Origin: a virus
Reading direction: 5' to 3' (one strand)
Virus record (IMG/VR): IMGVR_UViG_3300039045_000069
Span: 1 to 43,813 of that record
Length of the DNA: 43,813 nt
Part shown: positions 27,901 through 34,510 of the stretch, one piece after another
Numbering within the stretch: position 1 is the first letter of the stretch
Layout of the letters: each line of letters begins with the position of its first letter
The notes under the pieces: generated by a model
What the model saw: only the letters and a program-made list of their open reading frames with translations
Database searches by the model: none
Told to the model about the DNA's origin: nothing
Position numbers and translations under genes: made by a program

Positions 27901-28505
27901 TCACTTTTAAAATCTAAATCAAAATCAACACCTGGTACATCAGCAGTTATTGTTATTTCGAGTTCTCCTCCAAACTTTAAACTTGTTCCTGGAGTAAAAT
28001 TAACACTCGAGCTTCCTGTTATAGCCTCACCTGAAATTCTATCTACTAAAGGTATATTATTACTTAAAACTCCAGATATTTCATTAAACTTATTGTATAA
28101 ATATGAAGCTGCTTTAGTTCCATCACTATTTCCTGTCCACTCTAAAGAGGTATTAAAAACAGGATCTAAGTTATTATTTTGATTAAATCTAAATATTTTA
28201 AACTCATACTTAGAACCTTGCAATTCTCTCCCTGATATTCTTATAGTTTGACTATAAAATATAGTATTTATAGGAGGATTAGTTACAAAACCACCTTCTA
28301 ATATTTCTACATCATGAAACTTTTCTTCAGGAAAATCATACTTTACTAATTTAGTTCCTTCTATATTTTCTACTGAACCTGCTGTGCTATCTGAAGATGC
28401 TATATTTCTAATATTTTCTGCATGACGATAATCACCTTGTTTAATTAAACGAGGGTCAGAATCTTTGTCCATTCCACCTGTAAATACTCTTTTATCTATA
28501 GCCAT
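18915..28505 (-). CDS. Giant muzzle / tail-stabilisation protein with coiled-coil insert
   Basis: This 3196-residue protein begins FTGGMDKDSDPRLIKQGDYR, the start typical of phage stabilisation/muzzle proteins, which form the distal tail of crAss-like and related podoviruses. More family-like stretches come late (GINKVDDILYFTDN with NRPRKINVE, and SGDYGCGLQPESIVKFGNKF with YFVDIKRG). Between lies a very large insert: beta-rich modules (about 125-190, 315-375), a sandwich-like domain (about 388-515), a Gln/Asn-rich coiled coil (about 585-930), a carbohydrate-binding-like sandwich beginning LIINGTFDSSSNW (about 932-1083) and a second coiled coil (about 1083-1215). The insert may project as a fibre for receptor contact. 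It sits after two ring-protein genes, as in crAss-like phages. Confidence 0.78.
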   Translation of the reverse strand: MAIDKRVFTGGMDKDSDPRLIKQGDYRHAENIRNIASSDSTAGSVENIEGTKLVKYDFPEEKFHDVEILEGGFVTNPPINTIFYSQTIRISGRELQGSKYEFKIFRFNQNNNLDPVFNTSLEWTGNSDGTKAASYLYNKFNEISGVLSNNIPLVDRISGEAITGSSSVNFTPGTSLKFGGELEITITADVPGVDFDLDFKSDYGQEGSEFTWSSSIDDYPSEGRLHIENNGGLVIQSNADFETGDSIPNNTQDDGSPIGVTTDNIGGTQYVLTISGTEPTSAQDADINNIYSYVENNGEFEVSLFAELGGEGKFNTGDPFELDTTQSNIAESLVNKFTNFEGNVLVKGSPNPHTVSTVGVDNDVTLSFQSNTALKGNNNSLLVNGDSAPSSSFSLLNNYTSDDSFNNFDNSPLNNPAFSISSNVITLSSSASAGDTFFFPANIIQGNWYKIQASFTTYTSSGNSLFFKVGSSISPAITSTTFDSFVFQADSNHNSFFLEVTNNFAETDTIIIKALTISELQPDIAHLSISIQKGVPFNLCFGSSEQEVLSALQEGRSVSMSNRPLLPGVTTSLVNVSNGGFDYSNLLNQISELQQLNSQLENQINSKQDEIDQLTTAHQQEVADFNAALSLSASEIASLESQITSLNNTITDLQNAQNDLNEQIINLQNQLGTTLEIQNDDGTITTITAETYAEIQDLISFLHESIEASAIENDLNEQQISSLQSQLDFAQSQVDAYNTELANLGLNANTFISEFNSLQNQVQELTTQNNQYQNSLTAASLLNTELQDQVDSQTQSISTLENEVTSLGATIGNQTQTLNDLQTTITEYQNGIDKLVEDLSEAVDNIQNGSFENLPVSQIGEYQVNLTNFNIKASNLQSNIMALEQDLDRALANQEDGVSQEDVNNVQALLDQALDAKSTLEAEIDLLQQSVTLTDLIINGTFDSSSNWTASSPTTFAISSSAIEVLSTELKDFHTIKQTISSPQVDGSYLLNVSVTGKEEGKGAFKVEFKDVDGNVLADSVQFGFSNGDFVLPVNILGLNSLSTSSIDIIISPVSVELNGESIVPPVGTRIDNVQFFKLPNNVALSNSSYNNFVDQSINILNNFTELQQTSNDRFNEIEILTLENQSLNQSIVRYIGLANSLVSAVQSITSEHNNIISDLNFTTSASQADLDSAVSLFNQTISDLQSDKDELQSQLDEALNQIDSNTDGSAVGSNSAVYRFTFNGKMPEFTNYSGIGFGSNPQDGYVNNSSYGSSPFLVFRNTNIPEFQVEDTSSVINSNNFSEENYHLFPLYHNNNFVDNSVDNFLTLPQLLINYCSDFDNGFSHGRSNQVSGNTSEPHAHTKIINTENYGEITFIYRVLNFNNNTVFTNNSPTITQSNQPLDSTAESITTGLQVEIEIIGGPEGWEFFIYDTGSFSGQTPTVYDSNILSDSNGHIIWNLFDNYNLVGTTFADGTTNTSLQLIGQRVYSNLSSVNDQSSSLVSLAYATSTKNLAKNVLLGRTVVQPTVAVGYRCIGSYEDKPKNKLYYFIYNSPLNTKFDSILEYDLLTDSIQTVYQDGRPSSSGNNNNILNFDEDFLITGINKVDDILYFTDNLNRPRKINVELAKQNEINIDTCKYKFQDVNYKTNSSSVFIGGSTNHPFKKGDYVYTQLDNNSNNVSTSGFNGYAEVLGIVPKASSGTTFNVTNGSATVTASQEILGLLPGNFIAIQDANSFPFFYEVLSVSGTTITLVQEYGSLTNPQFASSSDNNIEVNNSAALPLTFNGVEVEGIITDCPWAGNFSALTGVMLFADPENAYSPLISFGDTIHKEKYIDAVKHQPNTRPITTSSKDSSVSTNNILDNMFQFKYRYHHVDEENTSYSGISDIKISDAFALNTNINADSYTDIDNFLKVEYEDSVSDVDTIEIVARKGNTGEFFLVDTVPNNFIRFLKKIKNEVITNDFYNYTNITSSINFFNDGTYPFVDVVDSNKLFDSVPKLAKAQTILRNNRIAYGNVLEGFDNTNIIASSSFNPVETVLQTTTTEITEQFDENDISNDFEPAFNANLGGNPLIGDGITRHFQNFFLTGLNFESGKNQKIIIDYLANLKGPKNRKVTFNLTIDITNDIDIDLIGNKVASAINNGAGIATFEGIGDGGGQVFASYNSSDSKVEITFKFNDENVGIGFAAPGIVGLHTLVIKDKSKFVSGDIGVSAFKSGAYHSFGIAYFDETNRCSFVNVGPEFSETFNGTKAYNKFYTEQQGHEVAQKTELELKIFNKPPKFATHYQLYYTGNNTVDEFIQMSVVNVEAGTSNDTQMYLSLQSLKGQNYSYNQSTGSLIDYDYVEGDRVRFISYDPGTGRRRFSEYIDLQISGSEIYTSDTDDPPFTITSANSGFYIRIPNPESTSVLDEFGSTVSIAHNGFSLATSGYKNLIVEIYRPKKDLENEFNVYYEIGDKFAISNPGKTNRAHIGDTNQSSSYTLDTEINQLVSSEPATLILRDGDVYLKPRNMVTDETGSPTETFFVEDYYLNDFHNTNNYSRGRINVINLNAAERRLEASVFFSEPFSSTASINGLSSFNLANIPYFDYNKDFGSIQSLMTINDDLLIFHENKVGRVLVGADIITTAKGDNLVSLSNKIIDNYATLYSGDYGCGLQPESIVKFGNKFYFVDIKRGVVLRLSTDGLTVISESGMRDYFRDLGEMYVINDPEENSLVSFNIIGGYDPKYDEYIVTFPDVTNAITGQWAEDPSTWSTSLDTYENRNPILIFKSKTIAFNERVNKWTSFYDFYPDYYGKVNRQFIGFKDGKLYKHNTTDRVYQNKYVFQESDVDETRNLQRRYNNFYGQQYDSLIQFPFNAEPSSIKTYNALSLESDGKLFAYMFTNMGQTITGEGLKSGYDSVINTQIGFKKVDGLVVNYNPDLEGSESLIKGVNTLFYQDVKKGDFVKIYGNNKDGGYVFKYRVVKSVISNTILSLTENVDLILDNNYIEVIDFKTKESIHYSTIPYVKSQAEVDSTYSETEVFGDGSELQGVGSVDSISETTGIGEILGNFNSNVTTNSTIPSDQMTVGGKYIIGEAGDFSISDINSSYSGSNDVGVTFVCQTSPLQSNATIYETEYKLYYQKEDGTSVFLGYPIIINNSSVVFIKPNNENVYSSSSEDVGGFLFISKDGRVEGEKMKGSYMMTTLSTRPLLTTPSKYLSRYKFNLYVANADVDKSELSNK

Positions 28506-28508
28506 GTA

Positions 28509-29717
28509 TTAAAGTTTAGGAGATTGTTTAAATGCTTTTCTAGAAACCTGCATAGCAGCCTCTTTATTAAAGTTCATCATTCTAGCTCTTGCTAATCTTT
28601 TACTATTAAACCAATCTCTTTTTGCTATTTGTTTTTCACCTAAAGGAATACCTCTTTTTCTTTGTATATATTTATAATATATGTAGCTTCTTAAAGCTTC
28701 CTCACAAAACTTATGAACTCTTGGTTGAGTTCCAACAACACCTAGTTGAACTAAAATTTCATCAGAGACTAAAGGATTAGTAATACTACTGTCTATAGTT
28801 TGACTATCATCAGTATTGCTATTAAGTAAAGAACTATTTAATCCTAATGGTAAAGATTCAGTTCCATCAGTTTGAATAAAACTAGTATAAATTAGTAGTA
28901 CCTCATTATCACTCTGTGATGCTTTTAGTGAAGTTCTAAAAGGAGCAACTTGAAAATTTGGATAACCTTCATTTACAACTGTTGAAAATTTTTCTGCTAT
29001 TTGACTTGCAGTATCATCTAGATTAAATTGTATTTGTTGTGAAGTTGGTGTTGAAGTTAAATCTGTTGTAAATGTATAAGTATCTATACTACTAGAAGAA
29101 CCAAGTCTAGGAATTTTTAAAGTTGTTCCATTATTTATACCATTTTCTGAACCTGAATCATTTACAGCTCCATTAAATTTTAATTTTATAATATGATTTT
29201 TAGGCTCTGTTGAACTTATACCATCAGATATATACTCCATAAATACTGTTTGATTTGAAACATCTGATGAAAAATTTATAGTATTGTCATTTCTATTTAT
29301 TCTGTAATATCCTAAATTATTTTTTCCCCCTCCAACTCCAAATTTTTTACCCATATCTGTGTGAAAATAAGGATTGTTTTCATCATAAGGATCTTCACTT
29401 ATTTGAGGTGAAATAGAAGAATCTAAAGTTAATGTAGAGCTATAACCTAAAGGATGAAAATTATCATCTTGACCTCTATACCCTATTCTAACTAATTTAA
29501 CATAATCATTAGGTAAGGTTACTTGCAAAGTAGTAGAGTTGACTGTAAATGTTGTTGTTTTTATTTCTTGCTCTAAATCAAACTTTAACTCTCTTAATCC
29601 TTGTAATGCAAGTAATCTTATTTGATAGGCTTGAGCTTCTTTATCATAAGAAGTATCATCCATTATTAATTGAAAGTCATTTACAATTTGACTTATTGGA
29701 GTATAATCTATTGCCAT
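28509..29717 (-). CDS. Ring / head-tail connector protein
   Basis: The 402-residue protein has an N-terminal helical segment with a beta-turn start (DYTPISQIVNDFQL; LQGLRELKFDLEQEI), a beta-rich middle, and a basic helical C-terminus (YYKYIQRKRGIPLGEKQIAK, then a basic helix). These features recur in tail-ring proteins preceding the muzzle gene of Bacteroidetes podoviruses. Residues about 205-290 hold a beta module similar to ones in the 3196-residue neighbour. It is separated from that gene by 3 bases and from the other ring gene by 2 bases, so the three are co-expressed. The specific ring identity is not resolvable by eye. Confidence 0.65.
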   Translation of the reverse strand: MAIDYTPISQIVNDFQLIMDDTSYDKEAQAYQIRLLALQGLRELKFDLEQEIKTTTFTVNSTTLQVTLPNDYVKLVRIGYRGQDDNFHPLGYSSTLTLDSSISPQISEDPYDENNPYFHTDMGKKFGVGGGKNNLGYYRINRNDNTINFSSDVSNQTVFMEYISDGISSTEPKNHIIKLKFNGAVNDSGSENGINNGTTLKIPRLGSSSSIDTYTFTTDLTSTPTSQQIQFNLDDTASQIAEKFSTVVNEGYPNFQVAPFRTSLKASQSDNEVLLIYTSFIQTDGTESLPLGLNSSLLNSNTDDSQTIDSSITNPLVSDEILVQLGVVGTQPRVHKFCEEALRSYIYYKYIQRKRGIPLGEKQIAKRDWFNSKRLARARMMNFNKEAAMQVSRKAFKQSPKL

Positions 29718-29719
29718 TA

Positions 29720-30448
29720 TTAACTATCTTTTTTTATTTCATTTGCTTGTGCATATTGCACTATTTCTGCCTCTCTAATAGTTACACCTAAATATTCTAA
29801 TATTTTAACTACAACTTCACCATGACATCTACTAGATATTTTTAATTGTACAGAAGTAGAAAAATTAAATACAGGCTTGCCTGCTATTGTAACATAACCA
29901 TAAGTAGGTTTATTATCATAACTATAATGATAAACTAATACACTACTAATTTCCTCTGGAAAAACAGATATCTTTTTAACTTCATTTTCACCTGATTTCC
30001 CTATTAATGCTATAGGATATTCAAATGATGGTTTTACTAAGTTACTTCTTAATACGTGAGCAACATCTTTAGGCTCTACTATATCTACTGGAATATTAGT
30101 ATGTATAGAATGTTCTTCATCTACAGCAGTATATATAGCCTCTATATAATCTGTTTTTAAATTACCAATACTGCCTAGATGTGGTGATGAAGAGTCTGAA
30201 ACACTAACAGATGTTGTATTTAAAAAAGCAGATAAATCTTGTCTTGCAACATCATAAGATAATGTTTCATTGTAAAATCCTGCAGCTTTTTTAGGTTGGG
30301 ATTTTTCTATTATTATTTTTAATCTTTTATTGTATAACTCTAGTTCAGCTTGTTGAGCCAATAAATTAAACTCAGATGGAGTTATATATCCTCTTTGTTC
30401 TTTATTAGCAAAGGTCTGAACTAATTTATATACTTCATCAATTACCAT
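29720..30448 (-). CDS. Ring / connector protein, first gene of the tail segment
   Basis: The 242-residue protein has an N-terminal helix pair with ITPSEFNLLAQQAELELYN (about 22-40), beta segments in the middle, and a C-terminal helix with HGEVVVKILEYLGVTIREAE. The same architecture (helical start, barrel middle, EYLGV-type end) is seen in head-tail adaptor or ring proteins of crAss-like and other Bacteroidetes phages; this is from memory. It is the first gene after a strong terminator and a possible -7 element, so it starts the tail segment. Confidence 0.62.
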   Translation of the reverse strand: MVIDEVYKLVQTFANKEQRGYITPSEFNLLAQQAELELYNKRLKIIIEKSQPKKAAGFYNETLSYDVARQDLSAFLNTTSVSVSDSSSPHLGSIGNLKTDYIEAIYTAVDEEHSIHTNIPVDIVEPKDVAHVLRSNLVKPSFEYPIALIGKSGENEVKKISVFPEEISSVLVYHYSYDNKPTYGYVTIAGKPVFNFSTSVQLKISSRCHGEVVVKILEYLGVTIREAEIVQYAQANEIKKDS

Positions 30449-30470
30449 CTATATATTATTTGTTAGGTAA

Positions 30471-30478
30471 CAAAAATA
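30471..30478 (-). promoter_or_regulatory. Possible -7 element for the tail segment
   Basis: TATTTTTG on the minus strand matches TAnnTTTG, 22 bases before the ring-protein ATG and just after the terminator at 30525-30498. No TTG is correctly spaced, so confidence is low, though some promoter is expected after a terminator. Confidence 0.3.
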
Positions 30479-30497
30479 CAAAATAAATTGATATAAT

Positions 30498-30525
30498 AAA
30501 AAAAGGGAACCATTAAGTCCCCTTT
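30498..30525 (-). terminator. Intrinsic terminator between head and tail genes
   Basis: On the minus strand AAAGGGGAC (30525-30517) pairs with GTTCCCTTT (30510-30502), nine pairs with one wobble, around the loop TTAATG, followed by more T residues (to 30498). It lies 22 bases after the stop of the 291-residue gene. Confidence 0.85.
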
Positions 30526-30547
30526 AGTATTGTATGCTTAAAAGTAA

Positions 30548-31423
30548 TTAACTATTTAATGCTTGTAATCTTCTTTCTATTTCAGCATACACTTGCTCAC
30601 CCTCCCCTTGTGAGCAGAAATCAACCATTTTATCTATAGCTTTAACACCAACAGCTGGAACACATATTGTATTTCCTGATCCTACCCATGTTACTTTTTT
30701 AGATTTCATAGATATAATACTAGACTCTTGAGCCATTAAAAGAACTTGCTTCATTGTGGTTCTAGGATCATTCATTCCTGCCAAGAATCCTTTAGGATTT
30801 TTTTCAGCTTGAATTTTCATGTCCCAACGAACCTCATCAACACTTCTATCTATCTTTATTCCAAGAACTTTAGCATAACCCATAAGCTCATTTACAGGCA
30901 TTTTAAGAGCTGTTTGCACAGCCTCCATAGTATTTCCAACTTCCTCTATTTTTTTCTGTGCAGACTTTTCATCATCCTTTACAGTAAATAAAATAGACTT
31001 AGATTTAATTCTATGAGGATTACTCCCATTGGCATTACAAGTATCTAAGTATTTTTTTAAAGTTGGATTTGTATGATCCACAAATAAATATCCATTATTA
31101 AAAGATATAGGATCTCTCATTTTAGCTGTTTCTGGTTGCTCATCAGCATATATAGATGTCTCTCCAGGAACATATCTAATTTTTCTATTCTCTCCCTTTA
31201 CAGGATCAAATATAATATCTTCAGCTTTTAGTAAGGAAACTATTGGATATTGTGGCATACCATTAGACCTTTTAGCCTTAGCTATAAGTTGGTATATTGT
31301 TGGTTTATAATCTTGTTTTTTATTTATAAAGCTTGGAATAAACTTTTTTTCTACAGAAGGTTTTACTTGAACCTTTGTGTTTGTTGGTGGTGTTACCACT
31401 CTTCTTTTTGTTTTTGTTGTCAT
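30548..31423 (-). CDS. Head-associated structural protein of unknown role
   Basis: The 291-residue protein has a basic disordered N-terminus with proline and threonine (1-35), then a mixed alpha/beta body with YPIVSLLKAEDIIFDP and RKIRYVPGETSIYADEQPE, and a helical C-terminal half ending in RRLQALNS. No known motif is seen. It lies between the small head protein and the tail segment, bounded by a hairpin upstream and a terminator downstream, so it may be expressed to its own level. A head-completion or inner-capsid role is possible. Confidence 0.55.
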   Translation of the reverse strand: MTTKTKRRVVTPPTNTKVQVKPSVEKKFIPSFINKKQDYKPTIYQLIAKAKRSNGMPQYPIVSLLKAEDIIFDPVKGENRKIRYVPGETSIYADEQPETAKMRDPISFNNGYLFVDHTNPTLKKYLDTCNANGSNPHRIKSKSILFTVKDDEKSAQKKIEEVGNTMEAVQTALKMPVNELMGYAKVLGIKIDRSVDEVRWDMKIQAEKNPKGFLAGMNDPRTTMKQVLLMAQESSIISMKSKKVTWVGSGNTICVPAVGVKAIDKMVDFCSQGEGEQVYAEIERRLQALNS

Positions 31424-31455
31424 GTCTAAAATTAAATTAAAATGTTAATATTATA

Positions 31456-31475
31456 GGAGGGGAGTAATCCCCTCC
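31456..31475 (-). other. Perfect GC-rich hairpin between two head genes
   Basis: GGAGGGGA (31456-31463) and TCCCCTCC (31468-31475) form an exact 8-bp inverted repeat around a four-base loop, flanked by AT-rich partly complementary sequence (GTTAAT/ATTAAC). There is no strong T-run on either side, so it may be a weak terminator, an mRNA-stabilising 3' structure or a processing site. Confidence 0.6.
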
Positions 31476-31499
31476 AGTAATATAATTAACTATTGCTTA

Positions 31500-31898
31500 T
31501 TAAGAAGCAGCTCCAGCCTGAATTGTAAGACTAACACCAGTAATAGCTACAGCAGCTCCTGAAGAATCAGGGTCTACTGATAAAAATTCACTATTTGGTG
31601 CGTCAGCTATAACAATCATACTTTTTCCATGCCCAGATATAACTGGAGCATCTATAGCAGCAAGAATAGCTTCAATTACTTCTTTTTGCTTGTTAACAGT
31701 AATAGATAACGTAGCTATATCTGATACATTAGCATCATCAACGTTTCCCTCTGCAGGAGCAAAAAACATTGATATGTTATCTGTACTTCCTACATTATCA
31801 TTAAATCCTCTAAATTTAGATACTGGCACACAATAACATTTGTTTGCTTCATCAAAAGCTGATGTGCCATTTGAGTTAAAATATAAGTATTTCTCCAT
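31500..31898 (-). CDS. Small capsid-associated (decoration/head-fibre-like) protein
   Basis: The 132-residue protein follows the major capsid gene after 26 bases. It starts MEKYLYFNSNGTSAFDEAN, is beta-rich with alanine, serine and aspartate, and ends in a small hydrophobic tail (LTIQAGAAS). Size, beta character and position fit a decoration or auxiliary head protein, but no family is confirmed. The A-rich upstream spacing and hairpin downstream suggest high, separately tuned expression like the capsid protein. Confidence 0.55.
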   Translation of the reverse strand: MEKYLYFNSNGTSAFDEANKCYCVPVSKFRGFNDNVGSTDNISMFFAPAEGNVDDANVSDIATLSITVNKQKEVIEAILAAIDAPVISGHGKSMIVIADAPNSEFLSVDPDSSGAAVAITGVSLTIQAGAAS

Positions 31899-31924
31899 TT
31901 TCTTATGTTTTTATATATTAATAA

Positions 31925-33346
31925 TTATGATTTTTTGAATAATAAGAATCTGTTAGGAGCAAATCCTTCAAAACCTCTTTCAGTTCTGTAGTGAGATCTT
32001 AACTCATCTTTCTCATTAGTTCTATTTTGTAGAACTGCAGATCCAGTTAACCAGTGTTCCATTTCTCTAGAGTAACCATTAGCAGCTTTATATCTCATTC
32101 TTAATGATGGGATACTTTCTCCTGATCTTGGGTCTCTTTGATTATCCATAGGAATACAAATACCAAATCCATTAAACTTAAATCCATCTGCACCTAATAA
32201 ATCAGGTCTGTTAAATAAATCATAAGTTTTCTTGTGGAAAGTATAACCACCTCTAGAAAAAGAATTAAATCCAAGATTTAATGCCATATCCTTATTATTT
32301 GCAAAAGTTCCATAATTAGCACCACCTGCAGCATAAGCTCCTTGTGCAGCTAATAAGTCATCAATATCTAAAGATAAGTTGATACCAGCATAAATAGCCA
32401 TTTCTTTTGCACCTCTAAATTTATCTAAAGATTTTATAGCAGCATCAAAATCAGCCATTGTAATTGCTGAAGAACCAAGATTCATAGTTTGACCTTTGTT
32501 TTCAATAAAATTTAAAAGACCTTCTGTTGTTGTTACTGTTCCTCCAACATTATCAGTAGCACCATCTTCTAAAGCAGAAGAACCAACACCAACAATCATT
32601 GCAAGCTCACAGTAATCCATAAATCTTTGATAAGTATCAGCTTCACCTTGTAAATACCATAAATACCCAGTCCCAAACTCTTGATTATTTACTTTTACAT
32701 AAATAGCATTAGTTGCTTCAGATCCTGAAACAGAAAAAGACTCTTTAATAATTTGACAAGAATTAGAATACTGAATTACTCTTGGTGTAATACCCTCACC
32801 TGGTTGATCAGTTCTTTCTGCATAAGCGTTACCTACTACAGCAAAAGTAGTATCAGTTTGATCTGCTGCAACTGCACCAGTTGATACAACTTTAATTCTA
32901 AATGACTCTTCTGGTTGAGAAGAGGCTAAACCATCATCATGTTGACCAGTAACATAAAACATAGTTCCTGAGTTACCCAATAAAAGGTCACCATCACGAA
33001 CTGCAGTGTTACCAGATCCATCTCGATCTCCAGAAGCAATAGTTAAATCATCTCCAGAAATAGATCCTGTAAATGAGTTGTGAAGAAATGTTTCTTCATA
33101 ATGCTCAAATTTATTTGCTGTTGTTTCTTTTTTTGTTCCTAAAAGTTCCATAAGACCAGTAATACCTTGATTACCATATCTTTTTACTAGTTGCTCATCT
33201 ACATCTCTTTTTGTTAATAGATTAGTACCATCAGATGCTGCTGCTAAAAGAGTAGCACTGTTTACATAGTTTGATGTAGTTGCAACTGCCACATTTGAAG
33301 GGGTTGGGTTCATTGCTGGACTCGACCCTAAACTTACTGTTGCCAT
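31925..33346 (-). CDS. Major capsid protein
   Basis: The 473-residue protein lies directly downstream of the scaffold candidate, with size and composition typical of a HK97-fold capsid protein. It has a flexible Ala/Ser/Thr-rich N-terminus (1-45), a helix with LTKRDVDEQLVKRYGNQG, a beta-rich middle and a long C-terminal domain with basic/aromatic motifs (LRMRYKAANGYSREMEHWLT). The long A/T-rich leader before the ATG at 33346 is unusually A-rich, as in strongly expressed Bacteroidetes genes. The call is by context and overall character; no single motif proves it. Confidence 0.8.
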   Translation of the reverse strand: MATVSLGSSPAMNPTPSNVAVATTSNYVNSATLLAAASDGTNLLTKRDVDEQLVKRYGNQGITGLMELLGTKKETTANKFEHYEETFLHNSFTGSISGDDLTIASGDRDGSGNTAVRDGDLLLGNSGTMFYVTGQHDDGLASSQPEESFRIKVVSTGAVAADQTDTTFAVVGNAYAERTDQPGEGITPRVIQYSNSCQIIKESFSVSGSEATNAIYVKVNNQEFGTGYLWYLQGEADTYQRFMDYCELAMIVGVGSSALEDGATDNVGGTVTTTEGLLNFIENKGQTMNLGSSAITMADFDAAIKSLDKFRGAKEMAIYAGINLSLDIDDLLAAQGAYAAGGANYGTFANNKDMALNLGFNSFSRGGYTFHKKTYDLFNRPDLLGADGFKFNGFGICIPMDNQRDPRSGESIPSLRMRYKAANGYSREMEHWLTGSAVLQNRTNEKDELRSHYRTERGFEGFAPNRFLLFKKS

Positions 33347-33380
33347 AATTTTATATTTTTAATTTTTTAATAATTTGTTT

Positions 33381-34451
33381 TTAACCTAATATTTGTTTTC
33401 TTAACATATCTAAAGTTGTTTGTTGTCTTTGAGGTGCCTCTTGCTTGTCTTGTGCAAATGAAGGATTTTTAATTTCATTAATTACATTCTCTGTACCTTT
33501 ACTTCTATACTGATTAGCCACACCTCTAATAATTTTATCTATATTATTCAAAATGTACATATCCGTATTAAGTTTATCAAAATCCCATTTACCTGATTCA
33601 TCTACATATTTATCAAAAAAAGTATCAAGATTGCTATTATAAGATTTAATCTCATCTCTAGCACTATCATCTAACTTATAAACATATTCCTCTCCTTTAT
33701 CATTCATAGGAAAAGATATACCATCTAAGTCATCAACTTCATTTGACATTTCACCAATCCATGCTTGTCTATCTTCATCGCTAAGAACTTGTTGTTTACT
33801 TTCAGAAGGCATAGCATACTCTTGTTTTATTTGATTAAAATAATCTCTAGCAGCTTTTGCATCTTTAGTAAGTTGAACTTTACCAGCGTTCATTTCTCTC
33901 GCACTATGTTTCTCTTTGTCTGTTCTATATGTTTCAGTTAAGTAATCATTTAACTCTGCGTCAGTTAACTTAGGATTATCTAATCTAATATACTCCCTTA
34001 AAACAGCCTCATCAGAAACATTTGATAAATCAACAGTCTGCGTATTAATATAATCTTGAACTGTTCTTCCTGTATTTTTTATGTAATCATTAATTACTTT
34101 TAGCTGATCGCTAGCAAAATCATTACTTTCTACAGGTTGATTATTATTATTCAAGTCATCAAATGAATTTATATCTCTACCTAGCTTTTCGCTTAGGTAT
34201 TGTAAGACAACTTCATCATCACTAATATCATCAGTCTGATCATTTTTTGGTGCCTCTTCAACACTTGTTTCTTCATTATTTAAAGAACTTTCTTTTGTTA
34301 AGTCTACAACATTTGATTCCTCTTGTGTTGTAGTTTTAGATTCCTCTGGTTGGTTTTCATTACCAGTTAAATCTACTACGTTTGGCTCTTGAGGATTGTT
34401 ATTAACAACCTCTCCACCTATATTTTTTACTAATTGTTCTCTTATATCCAT
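33381..34451 (-). CDS. Scaffolding-type acidic protein
   Basis: The 356-residue protein is strongly acidic and rich in Asn, Gln, Glu and Thr. An imperfect repeat (VVDLTGNENQPEE and VVDLTKESSL) lies near residues 25-60. The remainder is helical with DELN-type turns, and the C-terminus is a basic short helix (LDMLRKQILG), as expected of a scaffold's capsid-binding end. Location between portal and major capsid protein strongly favours a scaffold. A consensus promoter lies 24-53 bases upstream of its ATG, so scaffold and capsid can be boosted above portal and terminase. Confidence 0.75.
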   Translation of the reverse strand: MDIREQLVKNIGGEVVNNNPQEPNVVDLTGNENQPEESKTTTQEESNVVDLTKESSLNNEETSVEEAPKNDQTDDISDDEVVLQYLSEKLGRDINSFDDLNNNNQPVESNDFASDQLKVINDYIKNTGRTVQDYINTQTVDLSNVSDEAVLREYIRLDNPKLTDAELNDYLTETYRTDKEKHSAREMNAGKVQLTKDAKAARDYFNQIKQEYAMPSESKQQVLSDEDRQAWIGEMSNEVDDLDGISFPMNDKGEEYVYKLDDSARDEIKSYNSNLDTFFDKYVDESGKWDFDKLNTDMYILNNIDKIIRGVANQYRSKGTENVINEIKNPSFAQDKQEAPQRQQTTLDMLRKQILG

Positions 34452-34474
34452 GTTAATTTAATTTACTTTTTTTG

Positions 34475-34504
34475 CAAAGTTACTTTATTTAAACTTATAA
34501 TCAA
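34475..34504 (-). promoter_or_regulatory. Bacteroidetes-type promoter for the scaffold-capsid genes
   Basis: On the minus strand TTG (34504-34502), a 19-base spacer and TAACTTTG (34482-34475) match TTG-N17-23-TAnnTTTG exactly. It lies in the 59-base gap after the portal gene, predicting a start near 34468, about 17 bases before the scaffold ATG. Confidence 0.7.
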
Positions 34505-34510
34505 ATATTT

